Notes: generated by a model from the sequence alone, not told the origin. DNA of 64,000 nt from DATDAH01 sp963823495 (GCA_963823495.1 CAWGLV010000001.1:3767140-3831139), one strand, 5' to 3'. Counted from the first letter of the stretch, positions 24,351 to 35,390 are shown. Program-made: numbers and translations.

Positions 24351-26039
24351 TCAACCCGCCGTGGTGGTGACCGGCGGCTCCTCGCCGAAGCCCTCGATCG
24401 CCCCCGGCCCGACCGGTGGGGGCGGCAGGGCGGACAGGAAGTCGCGGATCAGCGGGGCGGCCACGTCGCCGCCGATGCCGCCGCCCTCGACCACCAGGGC
24501 ATAGGCGAGCTCGCCCACGAAGCCGGCGAACCAGGCGTGGGTCTCGGGCGGGTCCTCCTCACCGAACTCGGCGGTTCCGGTCTTCCCGCCGATGTCCCGC
24601 CCGAGGATCGCCACGACCGGGGCCGTGCCCGTGCGTACGACCTCCCGCATGAAGTCCGGGAGGTTCGCCGCCGCCGCCTCGGGAAGCTGGTGGCTGCCTT
24701 CGGCCGGTGGCTCGCCGGTGAGGTGGGGCGGGCGCCAGGTCCCGTCGTAGGCCGCCGCGGCGACGGTGGCCATGTGCAGGGGCGTCACCGACACCCGGCC
24801 CTGGCCGATGGAGGCCGCCGCGATCTCGGTGTCGGACTCCGGAAGGGGGAAGGAGGCGAACTCGGTCGGCAGACCGAGGTCGTAGGACTGGTTGAACCCG
24901 AAGGTCTCCGCTGCCTCCAGCAGCCCCGCGGCCCCGAGAGCGAAGCCCTGGTCCACGAAGGTCGTGTTGCAGGACTTGGCGAAGGTGTCGATGAACGGGA
25001 GGTCGCCGTAGTCCTCGCCGAAGGCGTTGGTGAAGGGCGCCGAGTCCCCCGGCCGGGTCTCTCGCGGGCAGGGCAGGACCCGGTCGGGCTCCACACCGGC
25101 GGCGAGCACGCCCGCGGCCGTGACGATCTTGAAGGTCGATCCCGGCGCGTACCGTCCCAACAGGGCCCGGTCGAAGCCCGACGGGTTGTTGGCCACGGCC
25201 CGCACGGCGCCCGTCCGGCTGTCGACCGCAACCAGGGCGACGGGCAGGACGACATCGGCGATGGCCTGCTCCGCGGCCCGCTGGGTGGCGTAGTCCAGCG
25301 TGAGCTGGAGCGACTCGGGTCGCTCGCCGCCGAACTCGTGGACCACCTCGACGGGCCGGCCGGCGCCGTCCACGACCTCGATGCGCCCCACGGGGTCACC
25401 GGCCAACTGGTCCTCGAAGCCCGACTCCACGCCGTCGGACCCCACCACGTCGCCGGCGGCGTACTCGAGGCCGAGTTGGGCCGCCTCCGCGGCGCTGAGC
25501 TCCCGGACCTCGCCGACCAGCGCCCCGGCCAGTTCGTCCAGCCGGGGCCCTTCCCCGGGTCCGCCGACCGCGAGAGGTTGGCCGCCGTCGGCCACGATGG
25601 CCGCCCGGGGCCCCTGGGCCCGGGTCCGCTGGAGGCGGGCCCCCTCGGTCAGGGCCGGGTGCAACGAGGCCGGCGAGAAGGCCACCCGCCACTCATCGTC
25701 GACGCGGGCGAGGTCGAGGGACGCGTCGTAGGCCCAGGTCCCGATGCCCTGCAGACCCAGCTCGACCCGGAACGTGGCCGTCCCCTCGTCGCCCGAGGTC
25801 TCGACCTCGACGTCGTCGACCTCGGCGGCGACGACCTGCAGGTGGCCGCGGAACTGCCGTTGGCGGGCCGTGAAGTCGGCCGGTGGATCGTCCACCAGCG
25901 CGCTCATGGCGGCGATGTCACCCGCCGCCCACGCCGTCAGGTACGCGTCCGCGGTGGCCTCGGCGGCCGACCCACCGTCACCGCCACCGCCGAGGACCGC
26001 GCACGAGGACACGAGAGCGAGCGCGCCGGCCGTGGCCAC
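24351..26039 (-). CDS. Penicillin-binding protein, transpeptidase with NTF2-like domain
   Basis: A 562-residue class B PBP that cross-links peptidoglycan outside the membrane. A lipobox-like LVSSC near the start suggests a lipoprotein. An NTF2/MecA-type N-terminal domain (AEATADAYLTAWAAGDIAAM) precedes the transpeptidase domain, with the SxxK serine in GSTFK (about residue 299), SCN (about 355) and KTGT (about 484). The GTG start at 26039 gives a very short leader with no basic residue, so the real start may lie upstream or be disturbed. Not in an obvious division operon. Confidence 0.88.
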   Translation of the reverse strand: MATAGALALVSSCAVLGGGGDGGSAAEATADAYLTAWAAGDIAAMSALVDDPPADFTARQRQFRGHLQVVAAEVDDVEVETSGDEGTATFRVELGLQGIGTWAYDASLDLARVDDEWRVAFSPASLHPALTEGARLQRTRAQGPRAAIVADGGQPLAVGGPGEGPRLDELAGALVGEVRELSAAEAAQLGLEYAAGDVVGSDGVESGFEDQLAGDPVGRIEVVDGAGRPVEVVHEFGGERPESLQLTLDYATQRAAEQAIADVVLPVALVAVDSRTGAVRAVANNPSGFDRALLGRYAPGSTFKIVTAAGVLAAGVEPDRVLPCPRETRPGDSAPFTNAFGEDYGDLPFIDTFAKSCNTTFVDQGFALGAAGLLEAAETFGFNQSYDLGLPTEFASFPLPESDTEIAAASIGQGRVSVTPLHMATVAAAAYDGTWRPPHLTGEPPAEGSHQLPEAAAANLPDFMREVVRTGTAPVVAILGRDIGGKTGTAEFGEEDPPETHAWFAGFVGELAYALVVEGGGIGGDVAAPLIRDFLSALPPPPVGPGAIEGFGEEPPVTTTAG

Positions 26040-26091
26040 CGCCCGCCATCGCCCCTCATCGAACCCCAGCCCGCGCTCCGATCCGCTCGGA

Positions 26092-27516
26092 TCAGTCGTT
26101 GAGCTGCAGCGACTTCACCTCGAGGAACTCCTCGAGGCCGTACCGCCCCAGCTCCCGACCGACGCCGGACTGTTTGTAGCCCCCGAAGGGGGCCTTGATG
26201 TTGAAGCTGCCGCCGTTGACATCCACCTGGCCGGTCCGCATGCGGCGCGCGACGCGCTGGGCGCGTCCCTCGTCCGCGGACCAGACCCCGCCCGCCAGGC
26301 CGTACTGGCTGTCGTTGGCGATCCGGATGGCATCCTCTTCGTCCTCGTAGGGGATGATCGACAGCACCGGGCCGAAGATCTCCTCCTGGGCGATGGTCAT
26401 GTCGTTGGACACGTTGCCGAACACCGTCGGGCGCACGAAGAAGCCGGTGTCGAGGCCTTCGGGGGCCTCGGGGCCGCCCGTGGCCAGCGTGGCGCCCTCG
26501 TCGATGCCCTTCTGGATGTAGCCCCGGACCCGGTCGCGCTGGGCCGCGGACGAGAGCGGGCCGAGCATGACGCCGTCCTGGTCCGCGGGACCCACCGGGA
26601 AGCCCTCTGCCGCCGCCGCGGCGATGGCCACGGCCTCATCGTGCTTCTCCCTGGGCACCAGCATCCGGGTGTGGGCCGTGCACGTCTGGCCCGAGTTCAG
26701 GTAACAGGCGAAGACGCCCTTGGGGACGACCTCGCCGAGATCGGCGTCGTCCAGGATGATGTTGGCCGACTTGCCGCCCAGCTCGAGGGCGACCCGCTTG
26801 ACGCTCTGGCTGGCCAGCTCCGCCACCCGCTTGCCCGCTCGGGTCGAGCCGGTGAAGCTCACCATGTCGACGTCGGGGTGGGCGGCGATGGCTTCGCCCA
26901 CGACGGGGCCGACACCGGAGACGAGGTTGAACACACCGTTGGGCAAACCGATCTCGTCGATGACCTCCGCCAGGATGAAGGCGTCGAGCGGAGCGATCTC
27001 GCTGGGCTTGAGGACGACGGTGCAGCCCGCGGCCAGCGCCGGGGCGACCTTGGCCACGATCTGGTGCAGCGGGTAGTTCCATGGCGTGATGGCACCCACG
27101 ACGCCGACGGGCTCGCGCACCACGAGGGAGTTGCCGATGCGCTCCTCCCACGGGAACTCCGAGAGCACCTCGACGTAGGTGCCCATGTTCCCCACGGGTA
27201 GCCCGGCCTGGATCATGTTGGCCCACATGAGGGGCATGCCCATCTCCTCGGAGATGACCTGGGCGATCTCCTCGGAGCGGGCGCCGAGGCCCTCGGCCAG
27301 GCGCTGGATGTACTTGCCCCGCTCCTCGGGCTCGGTGCGGCCCCAGTTCTCGAAGGCGGCCTTGGCCGCGGCGACGGCCTGGTCGACGTCCTCGGCGGTG
27401 CCCTCGGGGATGGACCCCATGACCTGCTCGGTCGAGGCGTTCACCACCTCGATGGAGCCACTGCCGGTGGAGGGCACCCAGGCCCCGTCGATGTAGATCT
27501 TGTCGTGGTCGCGCAC
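26092..27516 (-). CDS. NAD(P)-dependent aldehyde dehydrogenase
   Basis: A 474-residue ALDH superfamily enzyme oxidising an aldehyde to a carboxylate. It has the cofactor region ITPWNYPLHQIVAKVAPALAAG, the general-base glutamate in ELGGKS (about residue 245), the catalytic cysteine in NSGQTCTAH (about 279) and the C-terminal PFGGYKQSGVGRELG. The GTG at 27516 gives the family N-terminus (IYIDGAWVPSTG). It follows acetoacetyl-CoA synthetase by 69 bases, but substrate cannot be read from sequence. Confidence 0.93.
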   Translation of the reverse strand: MRDHDKIYIDGAWVPSTGSGSIEVVNASTEQVMGSIPEGTAEDVDQAVAAAKAAFENWGRTEPEERGKYIQRLAEGLGARSEEIAQVISEEMGMPLMWANMIQAGLPVGNMGTYVEVLSEFPWEERIGNSLVVREPVGVVGAITPWNYPLHQIVAKVAPALAAGCTVVLKPSEIAPLDAFILAEVIDEIGLPNGVFNLVSGVGPVVGEAIAAHPDVDMVSFTGSTRAGKRVAELASQSVKRVALELGGKSANIILDDADLGEVVPKGVFACYLNSGQTCTAHTRMLVPREKHDEAVAIAAAAAEGFPVGPADQDGVMLGPLSSAAQRDRVRGYIQKGIDEGATLATGGPEAPEGLDTGFFVRPTVFGNVSNDMTIAQEEIFGPVLSIIPYEDEEDAIRIANDSQYGLAGGVWSADEGRAQRVARRMRTGQVDVNGGSFNIKAPFGGYKQSGVGRELGRYGLEEFLEVKSLQLND

Positions 27517-27585
27517 GGGGTCCCCCTGTAGGTCGGCTGCGCCTCTGGTGGCCGCGCGACGGTACTCGCGCCGCTGACGATCGCG

Positions 27586-29502
27586 TCAGTCGGCCAGGTC
27601 CGGGAGGTCCCGGTAGTGGTCGAGGGCCTCGGGGTTGGCCAGGGCCTCGACGTTGCGGACCTCCTCGCCGTGGACCACGGCGCGGACGGCCAGCTCGGTG
27701 ATCTTGCCGCTGCGGGTGCGGGGGATCTCGGGGACGGCGATCACCTCGGCCGGGACGTGACGGGGCGTCGTGTTCTCCCGGATGCGCCGGCGGATCCGGT
27801 CCCGGAGGTCGTCGTCGAGGGCCTCGCCCTCGCGGAGCACGACGAAGAGGACGATGCGGGTGTCGCCGCCGTGGTCCTGGCCGACGGCGATGGCCTCGGC
27901 CACCTCGGGCACCTGCTCGACCTGCCGGTAGATCTCGGCGGTGCCGATGCGCACCCCACCCGGGTTCAGGGTGGCGTCGGAGCGGCCATGGATGACCAGG
28001 CCCCCGTGCTCGGTCCACGCCGCGAAGTCGCCCTGGTGCCAGGCCCCCGGGATGCGCTCGAAGTAGGCAGCCCGGTAGCGGGAGCCGTCCCCGTCGCCCC
28101 AGAACCCCACCGGCATGGAGGGGAACGGGGTGCGACAGATGAGCTCCCCCTTCTCCCCCGGCGGCAGGGAGGTGCCGTCCTCGTCGACCACGTCGATGTC
28201 CAGGCCCAGGGCCGGTCGCTGGATCTCGCCCCGCCAGACCGGGCTGGTGGGATCGCCGGCGACGAGGCAACCGCAGAGGTCCGTGCCCCCGGAGATGGAG
28301 GCCAGGTGGACGTCGGCCTTCACGTGGCCGTACACGTAGTCGAAGCCCTCCGGCACCAGCGGCGAGCCGGTCGAGGTGATGGTCCGCACCGAGGTGAGGT
28401 CGTGGGTCGAGGCCGGGTCGAGGCCGGACCGGTCGAGGGCGTCGATGAACTTGGCCGACGTCCCGAACAGGGTCACGCCCTGCTCGTCGGCCAGGTCGAA
28501 GAGGGCCGACGGCGGGTGCGACGGCGAGCCGTCGTACAGGACCAGGGTCGCCCCGCTGGCCAGGCCGGAGGCCAGCCAGTTCCACATCATCCAGCCCGCG
28601 GTCGTGAAGTAGAAGACCCGGTCGCCGGGGCGGACGTCGCAGTGGAGCTGGTGCTCGACCAGGTGCTTGAGCAGGACGCCGCCGGTGCGGTGGACGATCG
28701 CCTTGGGCTTCCCGGTGGTACCCGAGGAGTAGAGCACGTACCACGGGTGGTCGAACGGGTACCGCTCGACCTCGAGGTCGGCTCCCGCATGGGCCGCGAG
28801 CACGTCGGGCCAGGCCTCGGCACCCTCGGGGAGGTCGGCCCCGAGGTAGGGCACGAGGATGGTCCGGCGCAGGCCCGGGAGCCCGGCTCGGATCTCCGCC
28901 AGCCGGGTCAGGCAGTCGTTGGGCCTGCCTCCGTAGCGGTAGCCGTCGGCCGCCACCAGGACCGTCGGCTGGATCTGGCCGAAGCGGTCCAGCACGCCGG
29001 CCGTGCCGAAGTCGGGCGAGGTCGAGGAGAAGGTGGCCCCCACCGCGGCGGTGGCCAGCATGGTGACGATCGTCTCGGGGATGTTCGGCAGCCAGGCCGC
29101 CACCCGCGCCCCCGGACCGACGCCGCACTCCCGCAGGGCCGCGGCCAGCGACGCCACCTGGACCCGCAGCTCGTCCCAGGACGAGCTCCGTCGACGACCG
29201 TCCTCCCCCGCCTCGACCAGCGCCTCACCCGGACCGTCGGCGGCCAGGAAGGTCTCGACCACGTTCAGGCGCGCGTCCGGGAAGAACCGGGCCTCGGGCA
29301 GCGTGGGCCCGGGGACGAACGCCGTGGCCCCCGGCTCCCCCACCAGACCGCAGAAGTCCCAGGCCGCGGCCCAGAAGGCGCCGGGCTCGGCCACCGACCA
29401 CGCATGCACCGCCTCGAAGTCGTCCAGGCCCTGGTCGCGGGCGAAGGCGGCCAGCCGGCTCCCCGTGACCGACGCCGGCGACGGTGTCCAGATGGGCGCC
29501 AT
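27586..29502 (-). CDS. Acetoacetyl-CoA synthetase
   Basis: A 638-residue ANL-superfamily ligase activating acetoacetate with ATP and CoA. The AMP-binding P-loop YSSGTTGKPKAIVHR, the motif SISGGTDLCGC, and the C-terminal RTRSGKITELAVR with the catalytic lysine are visible. Length and the N-terminal WDFCGL-type block match AacS rather than acetyl-CoA synthetase. It would let the cell reuse ketone bodies or polyhydroxybutyrate products. A TAAGAA box lies 6 bases before the ATG. Confidence 0.9.
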   Translation of the reverse strand: MAPIWTPSPASVTGSRLAAFARDQGLDDFEAVHAWSVAEPGAFWAAAWDFCGLVGEPGATAFVPGPTLPEARFFPDARLNVVETFLAADGPGEALVEAGEDGRRRSSSWDELRVQVASLAAALRECGVGPGARVAAWLPNIPETIVTMLATAAVGATFSSTSPDFGTAGVLDRFGQIQPTVLVAADGYRYGGRPNDCLTRLAEIRAGLPGLRRTILVPYLGADLPEGAEAWPDVLAAHAGADLEVERYPFDHPWYVLYSSGTTGKPKAIVHRTGGVLLKHLVEHQLHCDVRPGDRVFYFTTAGWMMWNWLASGLASGATLVLYDGSPSHPPSALFDLADEQGVTLFGTSAKFIDALDRSGLDPASTHDLTSVRTITSTGSPLVPEGFDYVYGHVKADVHLASISGGTDLCGCLVAGDPTSPVWRGEIQRPALGLDIDVVDEDGTSLPPGEKGELICRTPFPSMPVGFWGDGDGSRYRAAYFERIPGAWHQGDFAAWTEHGGLVIHGRSDATLNPGGVRIGTAEIYRQVEQVPEVAEAIAVGQDHGGDTRIVLFVVLREGEALDDDLRDRIRRRIRENTTPRHVPAEVIAVPEIPRTRSGKITELAVRAVVHGEEVRNVEALANPEALDHYRDLPDLAD

Positions 29503-29561
29503 GGCCTGTTCTTACCCGGATTGCCGGTCCGGCGCGGGCCAGGGTCCGGGTCGGGGACGGC

Positions 29562-30026
29562 TCAGTCGTCCTCGGTCTCGTCGCGGACGACCAGGACGGG
29601 ACAGGGGGCGTGACGGACCAGGTGGTCCGAAACCGAGCCGAGCAGGGCACGCTTTATCGCGCCGTGGCCCCGGGAGCCGACCACCACGACCGTGGCCCCG
29701 ATCTCCTCGGCGAAGAGCATCAGCTCGACGCCGGGCTCGCCCAGGAGCACCTGGGTCTCGAGCCCGTCGCGGTCGAGCGCGGCCACGGCCGCCTGGACGA
29801 CGGCCTCACCCTCCTCGGAGCGGATCTCGTTGAGCTCGTGGAGCTGCTCGGGCGTCAGGGCGCCACCGGCCATGCCGGAGACCCCGCTGACGAGGGTCGG
29901 GTTGCCGCCCTCCACCACCGTCACGACGATCGTGCGTTCTCCCGGCGCCAGCCGGGCCAGCCCCGTCGCCGCGGCCCCGGTGGCGCTCTCGGATCCGTCC
30001 ACGCACAGCAGCACGACCTGGTCCAT
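29562..30026 (-). CDS. Universal stress protein (UspA family)
   Basis: A 154-residue single-domain Usp. The start VVLLCVDGSESATGAA and the ATP-binding GX2GX9GS motif in GSRGHGAIKRALLGSVSDHLVRHA are present, so it is probably of the ATP-binding type. Role in stress or dormancy is general to the family. Located between acetoacetyl-CoA synthetase and icd, same strand. Confidence 0.93.
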   Translation of the reverse strand: MDQVVLLCVDGSESATGAAATGLARLAPGERTIVVTVVEGGNPTLVSGVSGMAGGALTPEQLHELNEIRSEEGEAVVQAAVAALDRDGLETQVLLGEPGVELMLFAEEIGATVVVVGSRGHGAIKRALLGSVSDHLVRHAPCPVLVVRDETEDD

Positions 30027-30053
30027 GGGTCGAGTCTGCCCCGTGACGGCGAG

Positions 30054-31250
<1,197 letters not shown>

Positions 31251-31307
31251 AGGGGCTGGAGGCTACAGGCGGCGATTTGCCGCCAGGGGGCCGACCAGAG
31301 ACCCGAC

Positions 31308-32159
31308 TCAGGGCTCCAGCTCGTCGAGGACCCGGAGGGCGGCGTCGGCCCGGTTGAGGACATAGAGGTGGAGTCCCGGCGCACCGGCGGCCAGCAGACG
31401 CTCACACAGCAGCGTGCCGACGTCCACGGCGGCGTCGATGACCTGGGCCTCGTCGTTGGCCGCCTCCAGCCGCTCCACCAGGTCGGCGGGGAGCCGGGTG
31501 TTGTTCATCCCCGCCATCCGCGCCAGGCCGGCAGGATCACGGAAGAGCATGACCCCGGGAAGGATCGGTGCGTGGCAGCCGAGGTCGGCCAGCTCCTCCA
31601 CCATGAGCAGGTAGTCGTTGGGGTCGAAGAAGAACTGGGTGACGCCGAAGTCGGCCGCCGCCAGCTTCTCGGCCAGATGGCGGCGGTCCTCGCCCCGGTC
31701 GGTGGAGCGGGGATGCAGCTCCGGCTGGGCCGCGACCCCGACCGAGAAGTCCGCGCCGTGGCCCCGGATGACCTCGACCAGCTCACTGGCGTACTCGAAG
31801 TCCCCACCCGGGTCGACACCGTCCGCTGGCGGATCGCCACCCAGGGCCAAGATGTTCTCGACCCCGGCCTCGGCGTACTGGTCGAGCAGCTCCTTGACCT
31901 GGTCCTGGGTGTGGCCCACACAGGTCAGGTGCGCCATCACGGGGAAGTCGTTGTCCCGGTTCATGTCGATGACCAGCTGGGCGGTGAGGTCCCGGGTGCT
32001 GCCACCCGCCCCGTAGGTCACGGACATGAAGCTGGGTCGGGTCGGGGCCAGCTCGGCGACCGCGGCTTTCAGGTTCTCGACACCGTTGGGCGTCTTCGGC
32101 GGGAAGAACTCGAAGGAGATCGTCCGGCCCTGCGCGAGGAGGTCAGAGATCTTCGCCAT
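31308..32159 (-). CDS. metF: 5,10-methylenetetrahydrofolate reductase
   Basis: FAD enzyme making 5-methyl-THF for methionine synthesis. The 283-residue protein has the N-terminal FEFFPPKTPNGVENL, the folate/FAD-binding HLTCVGHT and ILALGGDPP strands, and FFFDPNDYLLMVEE. The ATG at 32159 is preceded by a TACCCT box at 9 bases. It lies next to folD, which makes its substrate, so one-carbon metabolism genes are grouped here. Confidence 0.95.
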   Translation of the reverse strand: MAKISDLLAQGRTISFEFFPPKTPNGVENLKAAVAELAPTRPSFMSVTYGAGGSTRDLTAQLVIDMNRDNDFPVMAHLTCVGHTQDQVKELLDQYAEAGVENILALGGDPPADGVDPGGDFEYASELVEVIRGHGADFSVGVAAQPELHPRSTDRGEDRRHLAEKLAAADFGVTQFFFDPNDYLLMVEELADLGCHAPILPGVMLFRDPAGLARMAGMNNTRLPADLVERLEAANDEAQVIDAAVDVGTLLCERLLAAGAPGLHLYVLNRADAALRVLDELEP

Positions 32160-32263
32160 GGGGCAACGAGGGTACCGACGCCGCGGAGCCGGAGCGCAGC
32201 CCCGCCGGCGCGGGGTGACGTGGGTACGCGCGTGCGAGGCCCATCGGCGGTGACCGCTCCCGG

Positions 32264-33130
32264 TCAGCCCGGGAGGGCGGCCCGGCGTTCGGCGGCTTCC
32301 ACGGTGTTCACGAACAGCATCGCCCGGGTCATCGGGCCCACCCCGCCGATGCGGGGCGAGAGCCAGCCCGCCACCTCGGCCACCTCCTCGGCCACGTCGG
32401 AGAGCACCTTCCTGCCCTCGAAGCTGACCCCCGCGGCGACCACGGCCGCCCCCGGCTTCACCATGTCGGCGGTGATCATGTCCGGCGAGCCCGCGGCGGC
32501 GACCACGATGTCAGCCTGTCGGGTGAGGGCGCCGATGTCGGCCACCCCGGTGTGCACCACGGTGACCGCGGCGTTGGCATCGGGGCGCTTCAGCGACAGG
32601 AGGTTGGCCAACGGCCGGCCGATGGTGAGCCCCCGGCCCACGATCACCACGTGGCGGCCGCTGATCGGCACCCCGTAGTGGGTGAGGAGCCGCTGGATGC
32701 CATGGGGGGTGCACGGCAGCGGGCCCTCGGTGCCCATGACCAGCTTGCCGAGGTTGACCGGGTGCAGGCCGTCGACGTCCTTGGCGGGATCGACCCTCAG
32801 GAGGTGGGCCTCGTAGTCGAAGCCGTCCGGAAACGGGTACTGGCAGAGGTAGGCGTCGACGGCGGCATCGGCGTTCCACCGGTCGATCACGGCGTCGATC
32901 TCGGCGGGCTCGACGTCCGCCGGCAGGTGCTCGTCGAAGGAGGCGATGCCGAGCTCGGCGGCGTCCTCGTGCTTCATCTGCACGTACCGGGCGCTCGGAC
33001 CGTCGTCGCCGACCAGCAGCGTGCCCAGGCCCGCGGTGACGCCCTGCGCCCGCAGTGCCTCGATGCGGCGACTCAGGTCGCTCTTGATCTCCGCGGCGGC
33101 GGCGTCCCCGTCGAGGCTGATCGCGGTCAT
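32264..33130 (-). CDS. folD: Bifunctional methylene-THF dehydrogenase / cyclohydrolase
   Basis: Interconverts methylene-, methenyl- and 10-formyl-THF. The 288-residue protein has the catalytic lysine segment SARYVQMKHEDAAELGI, the DGLHPVNLGKL and PCTPHGIQRLL substrate regions, and the NADP fold VVIVGRGLTIGRPLANLL. The ATG at 33130 is chosen from the family N-terminus; the longer frame upstream is antisense noise. The 157-base gap to purH holds a palindromic repeat and no gene. 10-formyl-THF feeds the neighbouring purH and purN reactions. Confidence 0.96.
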   Translation of the reverse strand: MTAISLDGDAAAAEIKSDLSRRIEALRAQGVTAGLGTLLVGDDGPSARYVQMKHEDAAELGIASFDEHLPADVEPAEIDAVIDRWNADAAVDAYLCQYPFPDGFDYEAHLLRVDPAKDVDGLHPVNLGKLVMGTEGPLPCTPHGIQRLLTHYGVPISGRHVVIVGRGLTIGRPLANLLSLKRPDANAAVTVVHTGVADIGALTRQADIVVAAAGSPDMITADMVKPGAAVVAAGVSFEGRKVLSDVAEEVAEVAGWLSPRIGGVGPMTRAMLFVNTVEAAERRAALPG

Positions 33131-33159
33131 CGGGTCCTCCCGCCATCGTTCGTCTCGTT

Positions 33160-33203
33160 CTGGCGCCTGATTGAGGACCTCTGGGACCGCAATCGGGCGC
33201 CAG
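33160..33203 (+). repeat. 44-bp palindromic intergenic element, copy 2
   Basis: Arms CTGGCGCCTGATT (33160-33172) and AATCGGGCGCCAG (33191-33203) differ from perfect complementarity at one position. It lies between folD and purH. Its 44-bp length, its arms and the preceding CTCGTT match the minus-strand reading of 23167-23210, while the interiors differ. Confidence 0.7.
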
Positions 33204-33287
33204 TTCGACGGCCCGCGTGCAGCGGGGACCGGCCGCCCACGGGGTCCGCACCCATCCGGGCCATCGGTTCTCGTCCGTCGGGGAACA

Positions 33288-34784
33288 TCAGTGCTTGAAG
33301 TGGCGTTCGCCGGTGAAGACCATGGCGAGGCCGTGCTCGTCGGCGGTGGCAATGACCTCGTCGTCGCGGATGGACCCGCCGGGCTGGATGACGAGCGCGG
33401 CCCCGGCCTCGACCGCACCATCGAGGCCGTCGGGGAACGGGAAGAACGCGTCGGAGGCATACGCCCCGCCCCGAGCCCGGCCCGCGGCCTTCTCGGCCGC
33501 GAGAGCCCCGGCGTCGCGTCGGTTCTGTTGGCCCGCACCGATCCCCACCGCCTGGCCGTCCTTCACCAGGACGATGGCGTTCGAGCCCACCCGGGCCACC
33601 AGGCGCCAGGCCAGTTCGAGGTCGCGCCACTCCTCGTCGGTGGGTGAGCGCTTGGACGGCACCGTCCAGGACGAGCGGTCGACGCCGACCGGATCGGGGG
33701 TCTGGACGAGGAACCCCCCGTCGATGGTCCGCAGCGCCAGACCCAGGGCCCCCGGAGGAGGCGCCTCCAGCACCCGGAGGTTCTTCTTGGCGGTCAGCAC
33801 ATCGAGGGCTCCGGCTTCGTAGGCCGGCGCGATGACGACCTCGGTGAACACCGGGGCCAGGGCCTCGGCCAGTGCGACGGGCAGGGGCTGGTTGACGGCG
33901 ACGATCCCGCCGAACGCCGACACCGGGTCGCACTCGTGGGCCCGGGTGTAGGCCGTCGTGAGGTCGTCGGCCACGGCTGCGCCACACGGGTTGGCGTGCT
34001 TGATGACCACGGCGGCGGGACCGTCGCCCAGCTCGTGGACAAGGCGCCACGCCGCTTCGGCGTCGTAGAGGTTGAGGTAGGACAGCTCCTTGCCACCGTG
34101 CTGGGTGGCGGCATCCCACCAACTGCGCTGCCCGGCGACCCGGTAGCGGGCGCCGACCTGATGGGGGTTCTCGCCATAGCGCAGGTCCTGGACCCGGTCG
34201 GCGGCCAGGTGCAGGGACGGGGGCAGCTCGGCCCCGTCCTCCTCGTCGAACCAGGCCACGATGGCGGCGTCATAGGCCGCGGTGTGGGCGAAGGCGGCCC
34301 GGGCCAGGCGCCGACGGGTGGCGTCGGTGAGGGAGCCCCGTGCCCGCAGCTCTTCGAGCACCTCGCCGTAGGCCTCGGGATCCACGACGATGCCCACGTG
34401 GGCGTGGTTCTTGGCCGCGGCTCGCACCATCGTCGGCCCGCCGATGTCGATCAGCTCGATGCCGGGATCGCTGGTGAAGGGGTAGAGGTTGGCCACCACC
34501 AGGTCGATGGGGGTGATCCCCCGGGCCTCGAGGTCGGCCTGGTGGTCGGGGTTCGACCGGTCGGCCAGGATCCCTCCGTGGATGAGGGGGTGCAGGGTCT
34601 TGACCCGGCCGCCCAGCATCTCGGGCGCCCCCGTGACCTCGGCCACCTCGACCACGGGAAGGCCCGCGTCGGCGACGGCGGCGGCCGTGCCCCCGCTGGA
34701 CACCAGGTCCCAGCCGAGGTCGACGAGGCCCTCCGCCAGTTCGACCACACCGGTCTTGTCGTACACGGACAGCAGGGCTCGCAC
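33288..34784 (-). CDS. purH: Bifunctional AICAR formyltransferase / IMP cyclohydrolase
   Basis: Last two steps of purine synthesis to IMP. The 498-residue protein begins with the MGS-like cyclohydrolase domain (LLSVYDKTGVVELAEGL, GGRVKTLHPLIHGGIL). The formyltransferase domain follows, with the KHANPCGAAV catalytic lysine/histidine region and VLVKDGQAVGIGAGQQNR. The GTG at 34784 is 6 bases after the purN stop, so the two are one operon. Confidence 0.96.
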   Translation of the reverse strand: MRALLSVYDKTGVVELAEGLVDLGWDLVSSGGTAAAVADAGLPVVEVAEVTGAPEMLGGRVKTLHPLIHGGILADRSNPDHQADLEARGITPIDLVVANLYPFTSDPGIELIDIGGPTMVRAAAKNHAHVGIVVDPEAYGEVLEELRARGSLTDATRRRLARAAFAHTAAYDAAIVAWFDEEDGAELPPSLHLAADRVQDLRYGENPHQVGARYRVAGQRSWWDAATQHGGKELSYLNLYDAEAAWRLVHELGDGPAAVVIKHANPCGAAVADDLTTAYTRAHECDPVSAFGGIVAVNQPLPVALAEALAPVFTEVVIAPAYEAGALDVLTAKKNLRVLEAPPPGALGLALRTIDGGFLVQTPDPVGVDRSSWTVPSKRSPTDEEWRDLELAWRLVARVGSNAIVLVKDGQAVGIGAGQQNRRDAGALAAEKAAGRARGGAYASDAFFPFPDGLDGAVEAGAALVIQPGGSIRDDEVIATADEHGLAMVFTGERHFKH

Positions 34785-34790
34785 GATCGC

Positions 34791-35378
34791 TCAGGATCCT
34801 TCGCTCTCGGGGACAGGCAGGGTGAGGTCGCCGGCGACCACGGCGGCGACGGTGTCGGGGTACAGCCGGCGCTCGACCGCCTTGATGCGCTCGTGGAGCG
34901 ACTCGACGGTGTCCTCGACGAGGACGGGCACGGCCTCCTGGGCCACGATCGGCCCGGCGTCGACCACGAGGGTGGCGACGTGCACCGTGCAGCCCGTGAC
35001 CTTGACGCCGTAGGCCAGGGCATCGGCCACCCCGTGCCAGCCGGGGAACGACGGCAGGAGCGCGGGGTGGGTGTTCAGGATGCGACCCGGGAAGGCGTCG
35101 AAGACCGGTTCGGCCAGGATCGTGCCGAACCCGGCCATGGCCACGAGATCGACCTCGGCCTCCCTCAGAGCACCGACCACCCGCTCGGAGTAGGCGACGC
35201 GGTCGAAGTCGGGTCCGAAGTCCTCCCGCTCGACCACCCGCGCCGACAGCCCGGCCCGGGCCGCCACGTCGACGGCACCACAGGGTCGATCCACGGCCAC
35301 CGCCACCACCGGAAGCCCCCGCTCCAGCATCGCCTCGAGGATGGTTCCGCTCCCCGAGGCCAGCACGCCGATCCGCAC
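34791..35378 (-). CDS. purN: Phosphoribosylglycinamide formyltransferase
   Basis: Transfers formyl from 10-formyl-THF to GAR in step three of purine synthesis. The 195-residue protein has IGVLASGSGTILEAML, the catalytic NTHPALLPSFPGWHG segment and the conserved aspartate in VVDAGPIVAQEAVPV. The GTG at 35378 lies 6 bases after a TACGGT box, which supports it over the longer frame starting at 35483. First gene of a purN-purH unit. Confidence 0.94.
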   Translation of the reverse strand: MRIGVLASGSGTILEAMLERGLPVVAVAVDRPCGAVDVAARAGLSARVVEREDFGPDFDRVAYSERVVGALREAEVDLVAMAGFGTILAEPVFDAFPGRILNTHPALLPSFPGWHGVADALAYGVKVTGCTVHVATLVVDAGPIVAQEAVPVLVEDTVESLHERIKAVERRLYPDTVAAVVAGDLTLPVPESEGS

Positions 35379-35384
35379 GATCGG

Positions 35385-35390
35385 ACCGTA
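35385..35390 (-). promoter_or_regulatory. Leaderless -10 box of purN
   Basis: TACGGT on the minus strand, 6 bases before the GTG at 35378. Confidence 0.5.

Noticed and set aside
23034..26102. Open frame of 1022 codons on the plus strand
   Set aside because: Antisense to mdh and the penicillin-binding protein; only frame openness from high GC supports it.
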